Shown here piece by piece: positions 24,182 through 33,300 of a stretch of DNA of 37,480 nucleotides. Below the pieces are notes generated by a model. It did not search any database and was not told the DNA's origin. It worked only from the letters and a program-made list of their open reading frames with translations. Source of the stretch: Alangreenwoodia sp963602445 (GTDB lineage Bacteria; Bacillota; Clostridia; Peptostreptococcales; Anaerovoracaceae); contig CAVCIY010000056.1 of assembly GCA_963602445.1 (NCBI GenBank), positions 1-37,480 of the forward strand. Direction: 5' to 3'. The translations under genes and the position numbers were made by a program. Numbering within the stretch: the stretch's first letter is position 1; every line of letters begins with the position of its first letter.

Positions 24182-24213
24182 TTTAGTTAGTATATTATTT
24201 CTAGAAATAGGTA

Positions 24214-27200
24214 ATGAAAATGAACAATGACAACAAGAAAAATCCACGCGGAGATTTCAGCAAATTTCGCAGCGACAGCAGCAAATCAGTCTGGAATGAC
24301 TTCGCCTCAGATATTAAAAATGTAAATAACGGCGGCTCTCGCAAGCAAGTTTCTGCGCAGCAGCACCGCAATCCCAGATTCAATGACCCAAACATTGAAC
24401 AGCAGTCTGCCTCCGGAAGCAATTCGTCCGGCAGACCGAGCGGAACTGCCAGACCGAACGGAAACGCCGGCTCAAGCAGATCCGGCAGACCAAGCGTAAA
24501 CGGCAGCTCAAGCAGATCCGGCAGGCCGAGCGGAAACGGCAGCTCAAGCAGATCCGGCAGACCGAGCGGAAACGCCAGACTGAGCGGAAACGCCGGAACT
24601 TCAAGAAAAACTCCTGTCACGCGTTCCGACAGACATTATCAAAATACTCCTACTGCATCAGATTACAGGAATTCGGATTACAGGAATCGTGCCGGAGAGG
24701 ACGATGTCAATGTCACCAGCCTTGCTGACCTTGGCCTTGGAGATGACAGAGAGATTGCCGAACTTTCAGGCTCAGGCATGAACCCGTCGCCCGAAGAGAA
24801 TTCCTATTACGACGATGACCTTGATCTGGGCATCTTTGATGAACTCGAGTCTATTGGAGATATTGAAAATTCACAAGCAGAAAATGATTGGAATTCTTTC
24901 GGCGATATGCCGGAAGATGTAAGAGATGACGCAGGAATATCATATGGATCTGCCGCATCAAATGACGAGCAGGCTGTCATTGATGACATAAATGGGTTTA
25001 GAAAGAGGACACGTGCGATTCCTCCGCTGGATGATTCAGATATCGACTCACGTACATATGGCGATGAATCGAACGAAACATTCAATTACAACGGATATCA
25101 GATCAGTACATCTCCTGAGCTTGCCCAATATATCAACGAACAAAATGCCGCAGGAGACGAAAATCGAAAAAGAAAAAATCCAAAAAATCCTCAGACTGCA
25201 CAGAAAAAGAAGCAAATGAACCAAATGAAAAGAAAAAAGAGAAAAAAAAGAAGAAAGAAGAGAAAGTCACTGGGTGCGCGCATCCTTCTTTTGATTATTT
25301 TGCTCATTATTCTTGCGCTTATTTCGGGTGTTGTATATGCAGGAAGCATTATTCTGACGTCGCCTGATATAGACACCACAAATATCTATGACCAGCTGAA
25401 TCAGACATCGACCATATATGATGATGAGGGCGAGCTTCTCGAATATGTCGACGCAAATGAGTCGAGAACAATTATCTCATATGATGAAATGCCTGAAAAT
25501 CTGATAAATGCATTTGTCGCCATCGAAGACAAGACATTCTTTGAGCATCATGGCTTCAATTTTGTACGTATTATCGGTGCGATCAGAGACAGCCTTGTCT
25601 CTGACAAGAATATAAGCGGTACGAGCACTATCACTCAGCAGCTTGCAAGAAATATCTACCTGTCGAGTGAACGCTCCATGGCAAGAAAAATCAGAGAAGC
25701 ATATTATACTGTTATTCTCGAACGAAATCTGACAAAAGAACAGATTATAGAGGCTTACCTAAATACAATTTCGCTCGGGTATGGCACATATGGAGTAGAG
25801 GCTGCGGCTGAAGCATATTTCGGCTGCAGTGTAAGTGAGCTTACTCTCGCCGAGTGCGCTACCTTGGCATCGATTCCAAAGAGTCCGTCAAAATATGCTC
25901 CGCTCAAGAATTATCCAAATGATAAGGTTTCTGCGGATGATGAAAATATCGTACTCACAGGAGATACTTATACCACAGTTTACTCAGATGCCTTCAAGGA
26001 AAGGCAGCAAACTGTCCTGCACTCTATGTACGAGCAGGGTTATATCACCTCAGACGAGTACGACGAGGCTATGGCGGAGGATATCAGAGATGACATAAAT
26101 CCGACACAGAAAGAAAATGTAGTAAGCTCATATTTTGCTGATTATTGCATCGACGAAGTAAAGGCTGACCTTGCGGAAGAGTACGGCTTGTCAGAGGCTG
26201 ACGCTGCAGCGATGATAAACAAGGGCTTACATATCTACAGTACACTGAATGTAGACATGCAGCAGACTGCAGAAGAGGTTTACGAAAACAGCTCTTACTT
26301 CCCGGGTCTGTCATACCGGACAAAGGGCGGAAATATAGTTAGCTCAACCGGCAAGATTCTGCTCTACTCAAAGACAAATATCTTCGGAAATGATGATGTC
26401 TTTAATCTCGGTTCCGGTGACTACCAATTTGATGATGCCGGAAATCTCACAATTTATCCGGGAGAATATCTGCGCTTCTATGATATTACGACAAGTGACG
26501 GTTCAAGCGATATTCAAATCGAGTTCAAGAAAATGTACTATAAGGAAGGCGGCACTCTTTACAGCATAAACGGCGGCGTCATAAACGGAATAGACGCAGC
26601 TTACAAGTCAAAGGACGCTGACGGAAATCTCGTTATCAGTGCCGAATATATGAACAGTCCAAACTGTATATTTACATTTGATGACAACGGCATTGCCATT
26701 ACCTCTGACCATTACACTCTCAGACAGGCTACGATTCAGCCTCAGGGCGCATTCGTGCTTACTGATTTTACAAATGGCCAGATCAAAGTGATGATAGGCG
26801 GCAGAAGTCTTTCAGGAAAGCTTCTTTATAATCGTGCCACAAACCCGAGACAGCCGGGATCTTCTATCAAGCCTATCGGTGTTTACGGGCCGGCTATTGA
26901 GTCAGGCTTAGATTACAATACCGGATGGACAGCCGCAAGTACTATCGAGGACTCGGAAAACAAGACTGCAGACGGAAAGATTTGGCCGAAGAACTCACCA
27001 AACAAGTATGACGGCTTCATCACTCTCAGATATTGCGTAGAACACTCTAAGAATGTTCCGTCAGTAAGACTTATCACCAAGCTAAACGATCAAATGGCAT
27101 CCGAAAGAGATCCTGATACAAATGAAAAATACGGTGATTTCGGATATACTATCAGCATGCTCAAGAAAAACGGCATTACTTCGATAGTTGAAGAAGGAGG

Positions 27201-28032
27201 CACAAATGACCTGAATGCAGCAGCTCTCGCGCTCGGCGGTATGACAAACGGAATCTCTCCTATTGAGATGGCCTCTGCATACGGCACATTCCCTAACGGA
27301 GGTGTCCATGTAGATTCTACTTCATATACGAAGGTAACTGACTCTTCAGGAAATGTTATCCTTGAAAGCGATCCTAAGGAAACTGAAGTTTATGACGAAG
27401 GTGTCGCATTTATCATGACAGACATATTAAGAACTACAGTTACGAACGGTATCGCAGGCAGAGCTGCAATCGGAATCCTTCCTGTAGGCGGAAAGACCGG
27501 TACTACCACAAGCAACAACGATGCTTGGTTTGTAGGCTTTACACCTCAATATTCTGCGGCTGTTTGGATCGGTACAGACGACAACATCAAGCTTTCACAG
27601 GGAAGCTCGGCTGCTGCTTCGCTTTGGAGTGCAGTGATGAAAAAGGTGGCATCTCACGGTGAAACAAAGAAATTCCGCTCGGCTCCTTCAAATGTCACAA
27701 AGTCACACGGTGACTATATAGTAAAGGGCACGAAGGTCACAAAGAACTCATTCGGAGGAAAGATTTCAGCAAAATACGACAGTCAAAATATTGATGAAGA
27801 GGCTGAAGCTGAAGCAGAAAATACCGAAGAGGCGGAAAATACCACAACAAATCAAAATACGAACCAAAATACAAATCACAACAACAACAGTTCAAACGGA
27901 AGCAGCCAAACGACCAATTCCCACGGAGGAACCACTAACGGCGGCGGAACCACCAATGGCGGAGGAACCTCCAACGGCGGCACTTCCAATGGCGGCGGAA
28001 CTACTAACGGCGGTGCGATAGTCGACGATTAG
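24214..28032 (+). CDS. Class A penicillin-binding protein (bifunctional transglycosylase/transpeptidase)
   Basis: 1272 residues, long for the family (about 700-900). Order: a cytoplasmic tail of about 350 residues rich in Ser, Arg, Gly, Asn with 12-residue GRPSGNGSSSRS repeats and a later Lys-rich run; one membrane segment (about 355-377); GT51 glycosyltransferase domain with EDKTFFEHHG (Glu near 437) and TSTITQQLARN; transpeptidase domain with SSIK (Ser883), SKN (Ser945) and KTGT (Lys1094); then a Gln/Asn/Gly/Thr tail with TTNGGG repeats. It polymerises and cross-links peptidoglycan outside the membrane. The second ATG (24220) has better spacing from AGG than the first, a two-codon difference. 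Own promoter and terminator. The long cytoplasmic tail is the odd part and might bind division or elongation proteins. Confidence 0.94.
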   Translation: MKMNNDNKKNPRGDFSKFRSDSSKSVWNDFASDIKNVNNGGSRKQVSAQQHRNPRFNDPNIEQQSASGSNSSGRPSGTARPNGNAGSSRSGRPSVNGSSSRSGRPSGNGSSSRSGRPSGNARLSGNAGTSRKTPVTRSDRHYQNTPTASDYRNSDYRNRAGEDDVNVTSLADLGLGDDREIAELSGSGMNPSPEENSYYDDDLDLGIFDELESIGDIENSQAENDWNSFGDMPEDVRDDAGISYGSAASNDEQAVIDDINGFRKRTRAIPPLDDSDIDSRTYGDESNETFNYNGYQISTSPELAQYINEQNAAGDENRKRKNPKNPQTAQKKKQMNQMKRKKRKKRRKKRKSLGARILLLIILLIILALISGVVYAGSIILTSPDIDTTNIYDQLNQTSTIYDDEGELLEYVDANESRTIISYDEMPENLINAFVAIEDKTFFEHHGFNFVRIIGAIRDSLVSDKNISGTSTITQQLARNIYLSSERSMARKIREAYYTVILERNLTKEQIIEAYLNTISLGYGTYGVEAAAEAYFGCSVSELTLAECATLASIPKSPSKYAPLKNYPNDKVSADDENIVLTGDTYTTVYSDAFKERQQTVLHSMYEQGYITSDEYDEAMAEDIRDDINPTQKENVVSSYFADYCIDEVKADLAEEYGLSEADAAAMINKGLHIYSTLNVDMQQTAEEVYENSSYFPGLSYRTKGGNIVSSTGKILLYSKTNIFGNDDVFNLGSGDYQFDDAGNLTIYPGEYLRFYDITTSDGSSDIQIEFKKMYYKEGGTLYSINGGVINGIDAAYKSKDADGNLVISAEYMNSPNCIFTFDDNGIAITSDHYTLRQATIQPQGAFVLTDFTNGQIKVMIGGRSLSGKLLYNRATNPRQPGSSIKPIGVYGPAIESGLDYNTGWTAASTIEDSENKTADGKIWPKNSPNKYDGFITLRYCVEHSKNVPSVRLITKLNDQMASERDPDTNEKYGDFGYTISMLKKNGITSIVEEGGTNDLNAAALALGGMTNGISPIEMASAYGTFPNGGVHVDSTSYTKVTDSSGNVILESDPKETEVYDEGVAFIMTDILRTTVTNGIAGRAAIGILPVGGKTGTTTSNNDAWFVGFTPQYSAAVWIGTDDNIKLSQGSSAAASLWSAVMKKVASHGETKKFRSAPSNVTKSHGDYIVKGTKVTKNSFGGKISAKYDSQNIDEEAEAEAENTEEAENTTTNQNTNQNTNHNNNSSNGSSQTTNSHGGTTNGGGTTNGGGTSNGGTSNGGGTTNGGAIVDD
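24424..24600. repeat. 36-bp repeats in the PBP N-terminal tail
   Basis: agcagatccggcag(a/g)cc(a/g)agcg units encode SRSGRPSxNGSS, at least three in tandem plus diverged flanking copies, frame kept. Confidence 0.9.
27920..28015. repeat. Short Gly/Thr/Asn-encoding repeats at the PBP C-terminus
   Basis: Units of 12-18 bp (ggcggaaccaccaa and variants) encode TTNGGG / TSNGG repeats directly before the stop. Confidence 0.85.
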
Positions 28033-28072
28033 ACAGGTGACTGATTGTCGACGACCCGTCACAAAAAACAAA

Positions 28073-28122
28073 AATAAAGCAAGTCGCGCGATACCGGCTC
28101 GTATCGCGCGACTTGCTTTATT
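28073..28122. terminator. Bidirectional terminator between PBP gene and glmS
   Basis: Perfect 22-bp inverted repeat (aataaagcaagtcgcgcg... arms) around a 6-nt loop cggctc; the outer A/T pairs provide T-rich tails in both directions for two converging genes. Confidence 0.93.
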
Positions 28123-28179
28123 TATATCATTGCTATTTTTTCATATCATTGCTAAGCAATCTTTAATATTTTTATCTCT

Positions 28180-30057
28180 TTACTCAACTGTAACACTCTT
28201 TGCGAGATTCTTCGGCTTGTCGATGTCACATCCGCGTTCTCTGGCGATATAATAAGCAAATATCTGGAGAGGAATGACAGAAAGAAGCGGTGTAAGCTCG
28301 TCCTTACAATCAGGAATGTATATGACATCCTCAGCCTTCTTGCTTAAAATTTCATTTCTTTCTTTGCTCTTTGCATTTTGGTCATCGCCTTCATCAGCAT
28401 CAGCCTTCTTTTTGACTATCGCAAGTATGTCAGCTTCTCTCGCATATACTTCTTCTATATTTGACAGCATCTTATCGAAGAGGAAATCCTGCGTAGCAAG
28501 TGCGACGACAAGCGTTCCTCTCTCCATCAATGCAATCGTTCCGTGCTTAAGCTCGCCGGCGGCTATGGCAAAAGAATTGATATATGAGATTTCCTTAAGC
28601 TTGAGGGAGCCTTCGTAGGAAACAGCCGAATCAAGACCTCTTCCGATAAAAAAGACGCTGTTTCGCTTATAATATTTTTTGGCGATATTCTTTATCTTTT
28701 TCTCATCCTTGAGAATCTGCTCAACCTTTTTAGGAATAGCCTTAAGCTCATTTATATACTCTCTGTATAATTCATCGGAAAGTATACCCTTCTCTCTTCC
28801 CATATAAAGCCCTATGATATACATGCATACAAGCTGCGTAGTATATGCCTTCGTAGACGCTACCGCGATCTCAGGTCCTGCCCATGTATAGAATACGTCA
28901 TCGGATTCTCTCGCAACCGAGCTTCCGACAACATTTACAACCGAAAGCACACGCGCTCCCTTGCGCTTTGCTTCTCTGAGCGCGGCAAGAGTGTCAAGTG
29001 TCTCACCTGACTGGCTGATAGCAATGAAAAGCGTCTTGTCATCCACAAAAGGATCTCTGTATCTGAATTCAGAGGCTACATCCACCTCCACGCTGATTCC
29101 CGCAAGCTTTTCAATCATGCTCTTGCCTACAAGCCCCGCATGATAAGCCGTACCGCATGCCACTATATAAACCTTGTTGAAATTCTCTATGTCTTCCTTC
29201 GTCATGGAAATTCCGTCAAGTGTAATATTTTCATTCTCATCTAAGCGGAGCATCAGTGTCTCTTGTATGCCCTTAGGCTGCTCATGGATTTCCTTGAGCA
29301 TGAAATGATCATAACCGCCCTTTTCTGCGGCGGCTACGTCCCATGTGACATTAAATACATCGCGATGAACTTCTTTTCGCTCGGCATTGTAAATAGTCAC
29401 GCTTCCCGCCTTCAAAACGACTGTCTCATTGTTTTCTATCAAATATATCTGCCTTGCGTGATTAAGAAATGCCGGGATGTCAGATGCGATGAAATTGCAG
29501 CCGTTTCCGAGTCCTACCACAAGCGGACTGTCTTTTCTTACAGCGATCAGCTTGTCGGGCTCATCGGCACATATAACGCCTATCCCATATGCGCCCTGCA
29601 TCATATCTACAGCCTTATAAACCGCATCAAGCAGGTCGCCTTCGTAATATAATCCTATAAGATGCGCAATAACCTCAGTATCGGTTTCTGATTTAAAAGT
29701 GATTCCGTGCTCTTTTATGAGCATTTCCTTAAGCGGCGCAAAATTTTCTATAATTCCGTTGTGAACTACCGCTATCCTTCCGCTTGAATCACAATGAGGG
29801 TGGGCATTTATGTCAGACGGTGCCCCGTGCGTAGCCCAACGTGTATGTCCTATGCAAAGAGTCCCATAAAGCGATTCACCTGCTATAAGATTCTCCAGAT
29901 TTTCAATTCCACCCATTTTTTTTCTTACTTCAAGACCGTCTTTCGTGCAAAGAGCGATGCCTGCCGAGTCATATCCTCTATATTCGAGATGTTTTAATCC
30001 TTCTATAATAATACATGTAGCATTTTCATAGCCTACGTAGCCAACTATACCACACAT
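28180..30057 (-). CDS. glmS: Glutamine-fructose-6-phosphate aminotransferase (isomerising)
   Basis: GlmS makes glucosamine-6-phosphate, the first step towards UDP-GlcNAc for peptidoglycan. 625 residues. The N-terminal nucleophile Cys2 (MCGIVGY), LEYRGYDSAGI and HTRWATHG define the glutaminase domain; two SIS domains follow (VACGTAYHAGLVGKSMIEKL; AISQSGETLDTLAALREAKR; FFIGRGLDSAVSYEGSLKLK) and the end KPKNLAKSVTVE is canonical. A stretch of about 20 extra acidic/lysine residues (KKKADADEGDDQNAKSK) interrupts the second SIS domain. GGAGG lies 8 nt from the ATG. I do not see a glmS ribozyme core in the 240 bp upstream. It converges on the PBP gene. Confidence 0.96.
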   Translation of the reverse strand: MCGIVGYVGYENATCIIIEGLKHLEYRGYDSAGIALCTKDGLEVRKKMGGIENLENLIAGESLYGTLCIGHTRWATHGAPSDINAHPHCDSSGRIAVVHNGIIENFAPLKEMLIKEHGITFKSETDTEVIAHLIGLYYEGDLLDAVYKAVDMMQGAYGIGVICADEPDKLIAVRKDSPLVVGLGNGCNFIASDIPAFLNHARQIYLIENNETVVLKAGSVTIYNAERKEVHRDVFNVTWDVAAAEKGGYDHFMLKEIHEQPKGIQETLMLRLDENENITLDGISMTKEDIENFNKVYIVACGTAYHAGLVGKSMIEKLAGISVEVDVASEFRYRDPFVDDKTLFIAISQSGETLDTLAALREAKRKGARVLSVVNVVGSSVARESDDVFYTWAGPEIAVASTKAYTTQLVCMYIIGLYMGREKGILSDELYREYINELKAIPKKVEQILKDEKKIKNIAKKYYKRNSVFFIGRGLDSAVSYEGSLKLKEISYINSFAIAAGELKHGTIALMERGTLVVALATQDFLFDKMLSNIEEVYAREADILAIVKKKADADEGDDQNAKSKERNEILSKKAEDVIYIPDCKDELTPLLSVIPLQIFAYYIARERGCDIDKPKNLAKSVTVE

Positions 30058-30094
30058 AGTCTGTACCTCCCTTCATGCCGTAAAAATGTCAGTT

Positions 30095-30118
30095 ATCTCA
30101 TGATAACAGAATTCTGTC
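30095..30118 (-). promoter_or_regulatory. Hairpin/dyad in the glmS leader
   Basis: Inverted repeat gttatc-atga-gataac about 45 nt before the glmS start, next to the small palindrome agaattct. It could be an operator or a leader hairpin; no promoter could be placed with confidence. Confidence 0.4.
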
Positions 30119-30237
30119 TGCATTACCATTACACCCGTTTTACATTTTCCATACCCTGTTTTCTTTCGAATTCGTATTCCGTCCGGGCAAGCCGTACACC
30201 GATTCCCGATATTTCTCCTGCCGTATTACGATTCGGG

Positions 30238-30295
30238 ATTCGTCTGCCGCCTCAAGGTTCTTTTCGCCGATTCAAGGTTCCTTTCGCCGGCTAAA
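30238..30295. repeat. 21-bp direct repeat, two copies plus a partial
   Basis: tcaaggttc(t/c)tttcgccg occurs at about 30252 and 30273, with gctaaaggctcg as a diverged third, just after the dnaE stop. Confidence 0.75.
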
Positions 30296-30301
30296 GGCTC
30301 G

Positions 30302-33300
30302 TCATTTTGACCGATTATCATCATCCTGATGCTGCATGGGGCCGCATAACAGATCATATAAATCCGAATAAAAATCGTCGCACACATATATCCCGCCTGA
30401 CGTCTTCATTTTCTGTCCGGTGCTCGGGATTTCAATTATCAAATGTCTGTCGCCCGGATATTTGTCGGCTATGGCTTTTATGCCCTGCAGCTTTGCCTGT
30501 AAGTCAGCAGGATTACTGATTTTGACCCTCACATCTCTTCCGGTTGTATTATCTCTTCCGGTCGCATCATTCATTCCGCTCGATGCTTTTCTTCCGTAAT
30601 ATTCCTCGGAATATGGTGCGTTTGCCCCGTCAGCATCATTTCTTCCGTAATATGTCTCGGAATATAGTGCGTTTGCCCCGTCAGCATCATTTTTTCCGTA
30701 ATATTCCTCGGAGTATGGTGCGGCATATGCCCCGGCATTCATCTCAGAATATGTCTCGTCATATATCTCAGAATGCTTGCTATTATAGGTTCCTCGCGCA
30801 AAATAGTCAGGTGAGTCCGAACGTATTTTATAATCAACCGCAGGCGCGGCATAATTGTCCAAAAGCTGTATGTCGCTTGCAATGATACGCGGCTGCTCAT
30901 CCTCGCGAAGCTGCAGCCTGCCAGTCACGACAATTTTGGCATCGTCTTCAAGGATATTGTGATATTTTTCAAAAGCATTTGGAAAAACAATTATCTCAGT
31001 GATTCCGTAAAGATCCTCGAGCTGTACAAAAGACATCATTGTATTTTTCTTCGTGATCATATTTCGCTTCGAGTCTATGATGCCGGCAATAACGACGCGG
31101 CTTCCGTCCTCGTCCGAAGAGATGGCTTCCTCGTCCGACAAAATCGCGGTATTTACCGATGATATCTCGGAAATTCGTTTCTCGTAATCCTCCAACGGGT
31201 GACCCGAAACATATACGCCAAGCAGTTCTTTTTCCATCTCAAGAATAACAGAATGCTCAAAATTTTTCACATCAGGCATACTTTTCTTGATAGAAGCCGA
31301 CTTCATGGCATTGCTGAAGCTTTCCTGCGCATCGCCGGCGTCGCCAAACATGGACAGCTGACCGGCAACATTATTTTTTCGCATATTTTGTATCGAATCC
31401 AAAAGAGGACCGCAGGAAGCGAGCAATGCTGCTCTATTTTTGTTCATGCTGTCAAATGCACCTGCCTTTATGAGGCACTCGAGTGCGTTTCTTTTTATCT
31501 TTTTCACGTCCATCGATTCCAGGAAGCTTTCCAAATCTTCACGGACTCCGTATGCGTTTCGCGCTCTTATTATCTCGTCGACTATACCGTCACCCACATT
31601 TTTCACCGAAGACAAGCCGAAACGGATCACACCATCGTTTACGGTAAAATTCTTCTCGCTTACATTTACATCAGGAGGAAGGACCTTTATTCCCATTTCC
31701 TTGCAATTTCTTATATATTTGGCAATCTGGCTCTGCTCGCCTCTCACGCTTGTCATAAGCGCAGCCATGAACTCGGCCGGATAATACCTCTTCAGCCACG
31801 CTGTTTCATATGCCAATACGGCATATGCGGCAGCATGTGACTTGTTAAAAGCATATGACGCAAACTTAACCATGTCACGGAAAATAATTCTCGCTTTTTC
31901 TTCAGGAACACCGTTTCTCACACATCCCGGCACATCAATGCTTCCGTCGTCGTTCAATTTGCCATTTACAAAATATTCCTCTTCCCTGGCCATTACATCA
32001 GCCTTTTTCTTACTCATGGCTCTGCGCACAAGGTCGCTTCGCCCGTACGAATACCCTGCCAAGTCGCGCACTATTTGCATTACCTGCTCCTGATAGACGA
32101 GACATCCGTAAGTGACAGAAAGAATAGGCTCCAGCTTTTCATGCACATAGCTTATGCATGACGGATCTTTTTTGTTTGCTATATATGTAGGAATCGAGTC
32201 CATAGGCCCGGGTCTGTAAAGAGATATTCCTGCTATGATATCTTCAAAGCAATCCGGCGCAAGATTTTTCATAAACTGCGTCATCCCGGACGACTCGAGC
32301 TGAAAGACACCGAGAGTATTTCCGTCTGATATCATCTTATATACTTCGCTGTCGTCGTACTCCATAGAGCTGAAGTCGATGCGCACAGAATGATTTTTCT
32401 CTATCATATCTAGTGCGTCGCGTATGACAGTCAGATTCCTAAGACCCAGAAAATCCATCTTCAGCAGACCGAGCTCTTCTACCGTTGTCATATTGAACTG
32501 CGTACTGACACCCTTATCCGACATGTATAAAGGAACATAATCATCAAGCGGTCTTTTGGAGATAACCACTCCCGCAGCGTGAGTGGATGCGTGTCTCGGC
32601 ATTCCCTCGAGAGCCATTGAGGCATCGAGAAGATATTTGACCTCACGGTCATTCTCATAGAGGGACTTTAGCTCAGGATTCATGCCCAGCGCTTTTTCTA
32701 TAGTCATATGAAGATCAAACGGAATCATTTTCGCAATGGCATCCGTCTTGGAATATCCCATGTCGATTACTCTTCCGACATCACGCACAGCCGCCTTCGC
32801 TTTCATGGTTCCAAATGTAATAATCTGAGAGGCTCTGTCTTTTCCGTATTTTTCTATGACATAATCTATAACCTCGCCTCTGCGCTCATAGCAGAAGTCA
32901 ACGTCTATATCAGGCATGCTGACGCGCTCAGGATTGAGGAAACGCTCAAAGATGAGACCGTATTTTATCGGATCTATATCTGTAATATGAAGGCAATATG
33001 CAACTATACTCCCCGCAGCAGATCCTCGCCCCGGGCCGACTACGATGCCTTGCTCGCGGGCGAAATTGATAAAATCCCAAACTATCAGGAAGTATTCGAC
33101 ATATCCCATATTTTCAATTGTGGAAAGCTCATATTCAAGTCTGTCTCTGTGAGTTTCGGCTTGCGTTCCATAACGTTTTTTCAGCCCGATCTCACACAGA
33201 TGCCTTAGGTATGATTTCGTATCATAATTTTCCGGAGGGTGGAATTCGGGAAGGTGAAGATGCCCGAATTCAAAATCCACATTGCATCTTTGCGCGATCA

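Noticed and set aside
474..30760. Tandem arrays considered as CRISPR.
   Set aside because: Units are directly adjacent without unique spacers, differ between arrays, and no cas genes are present.
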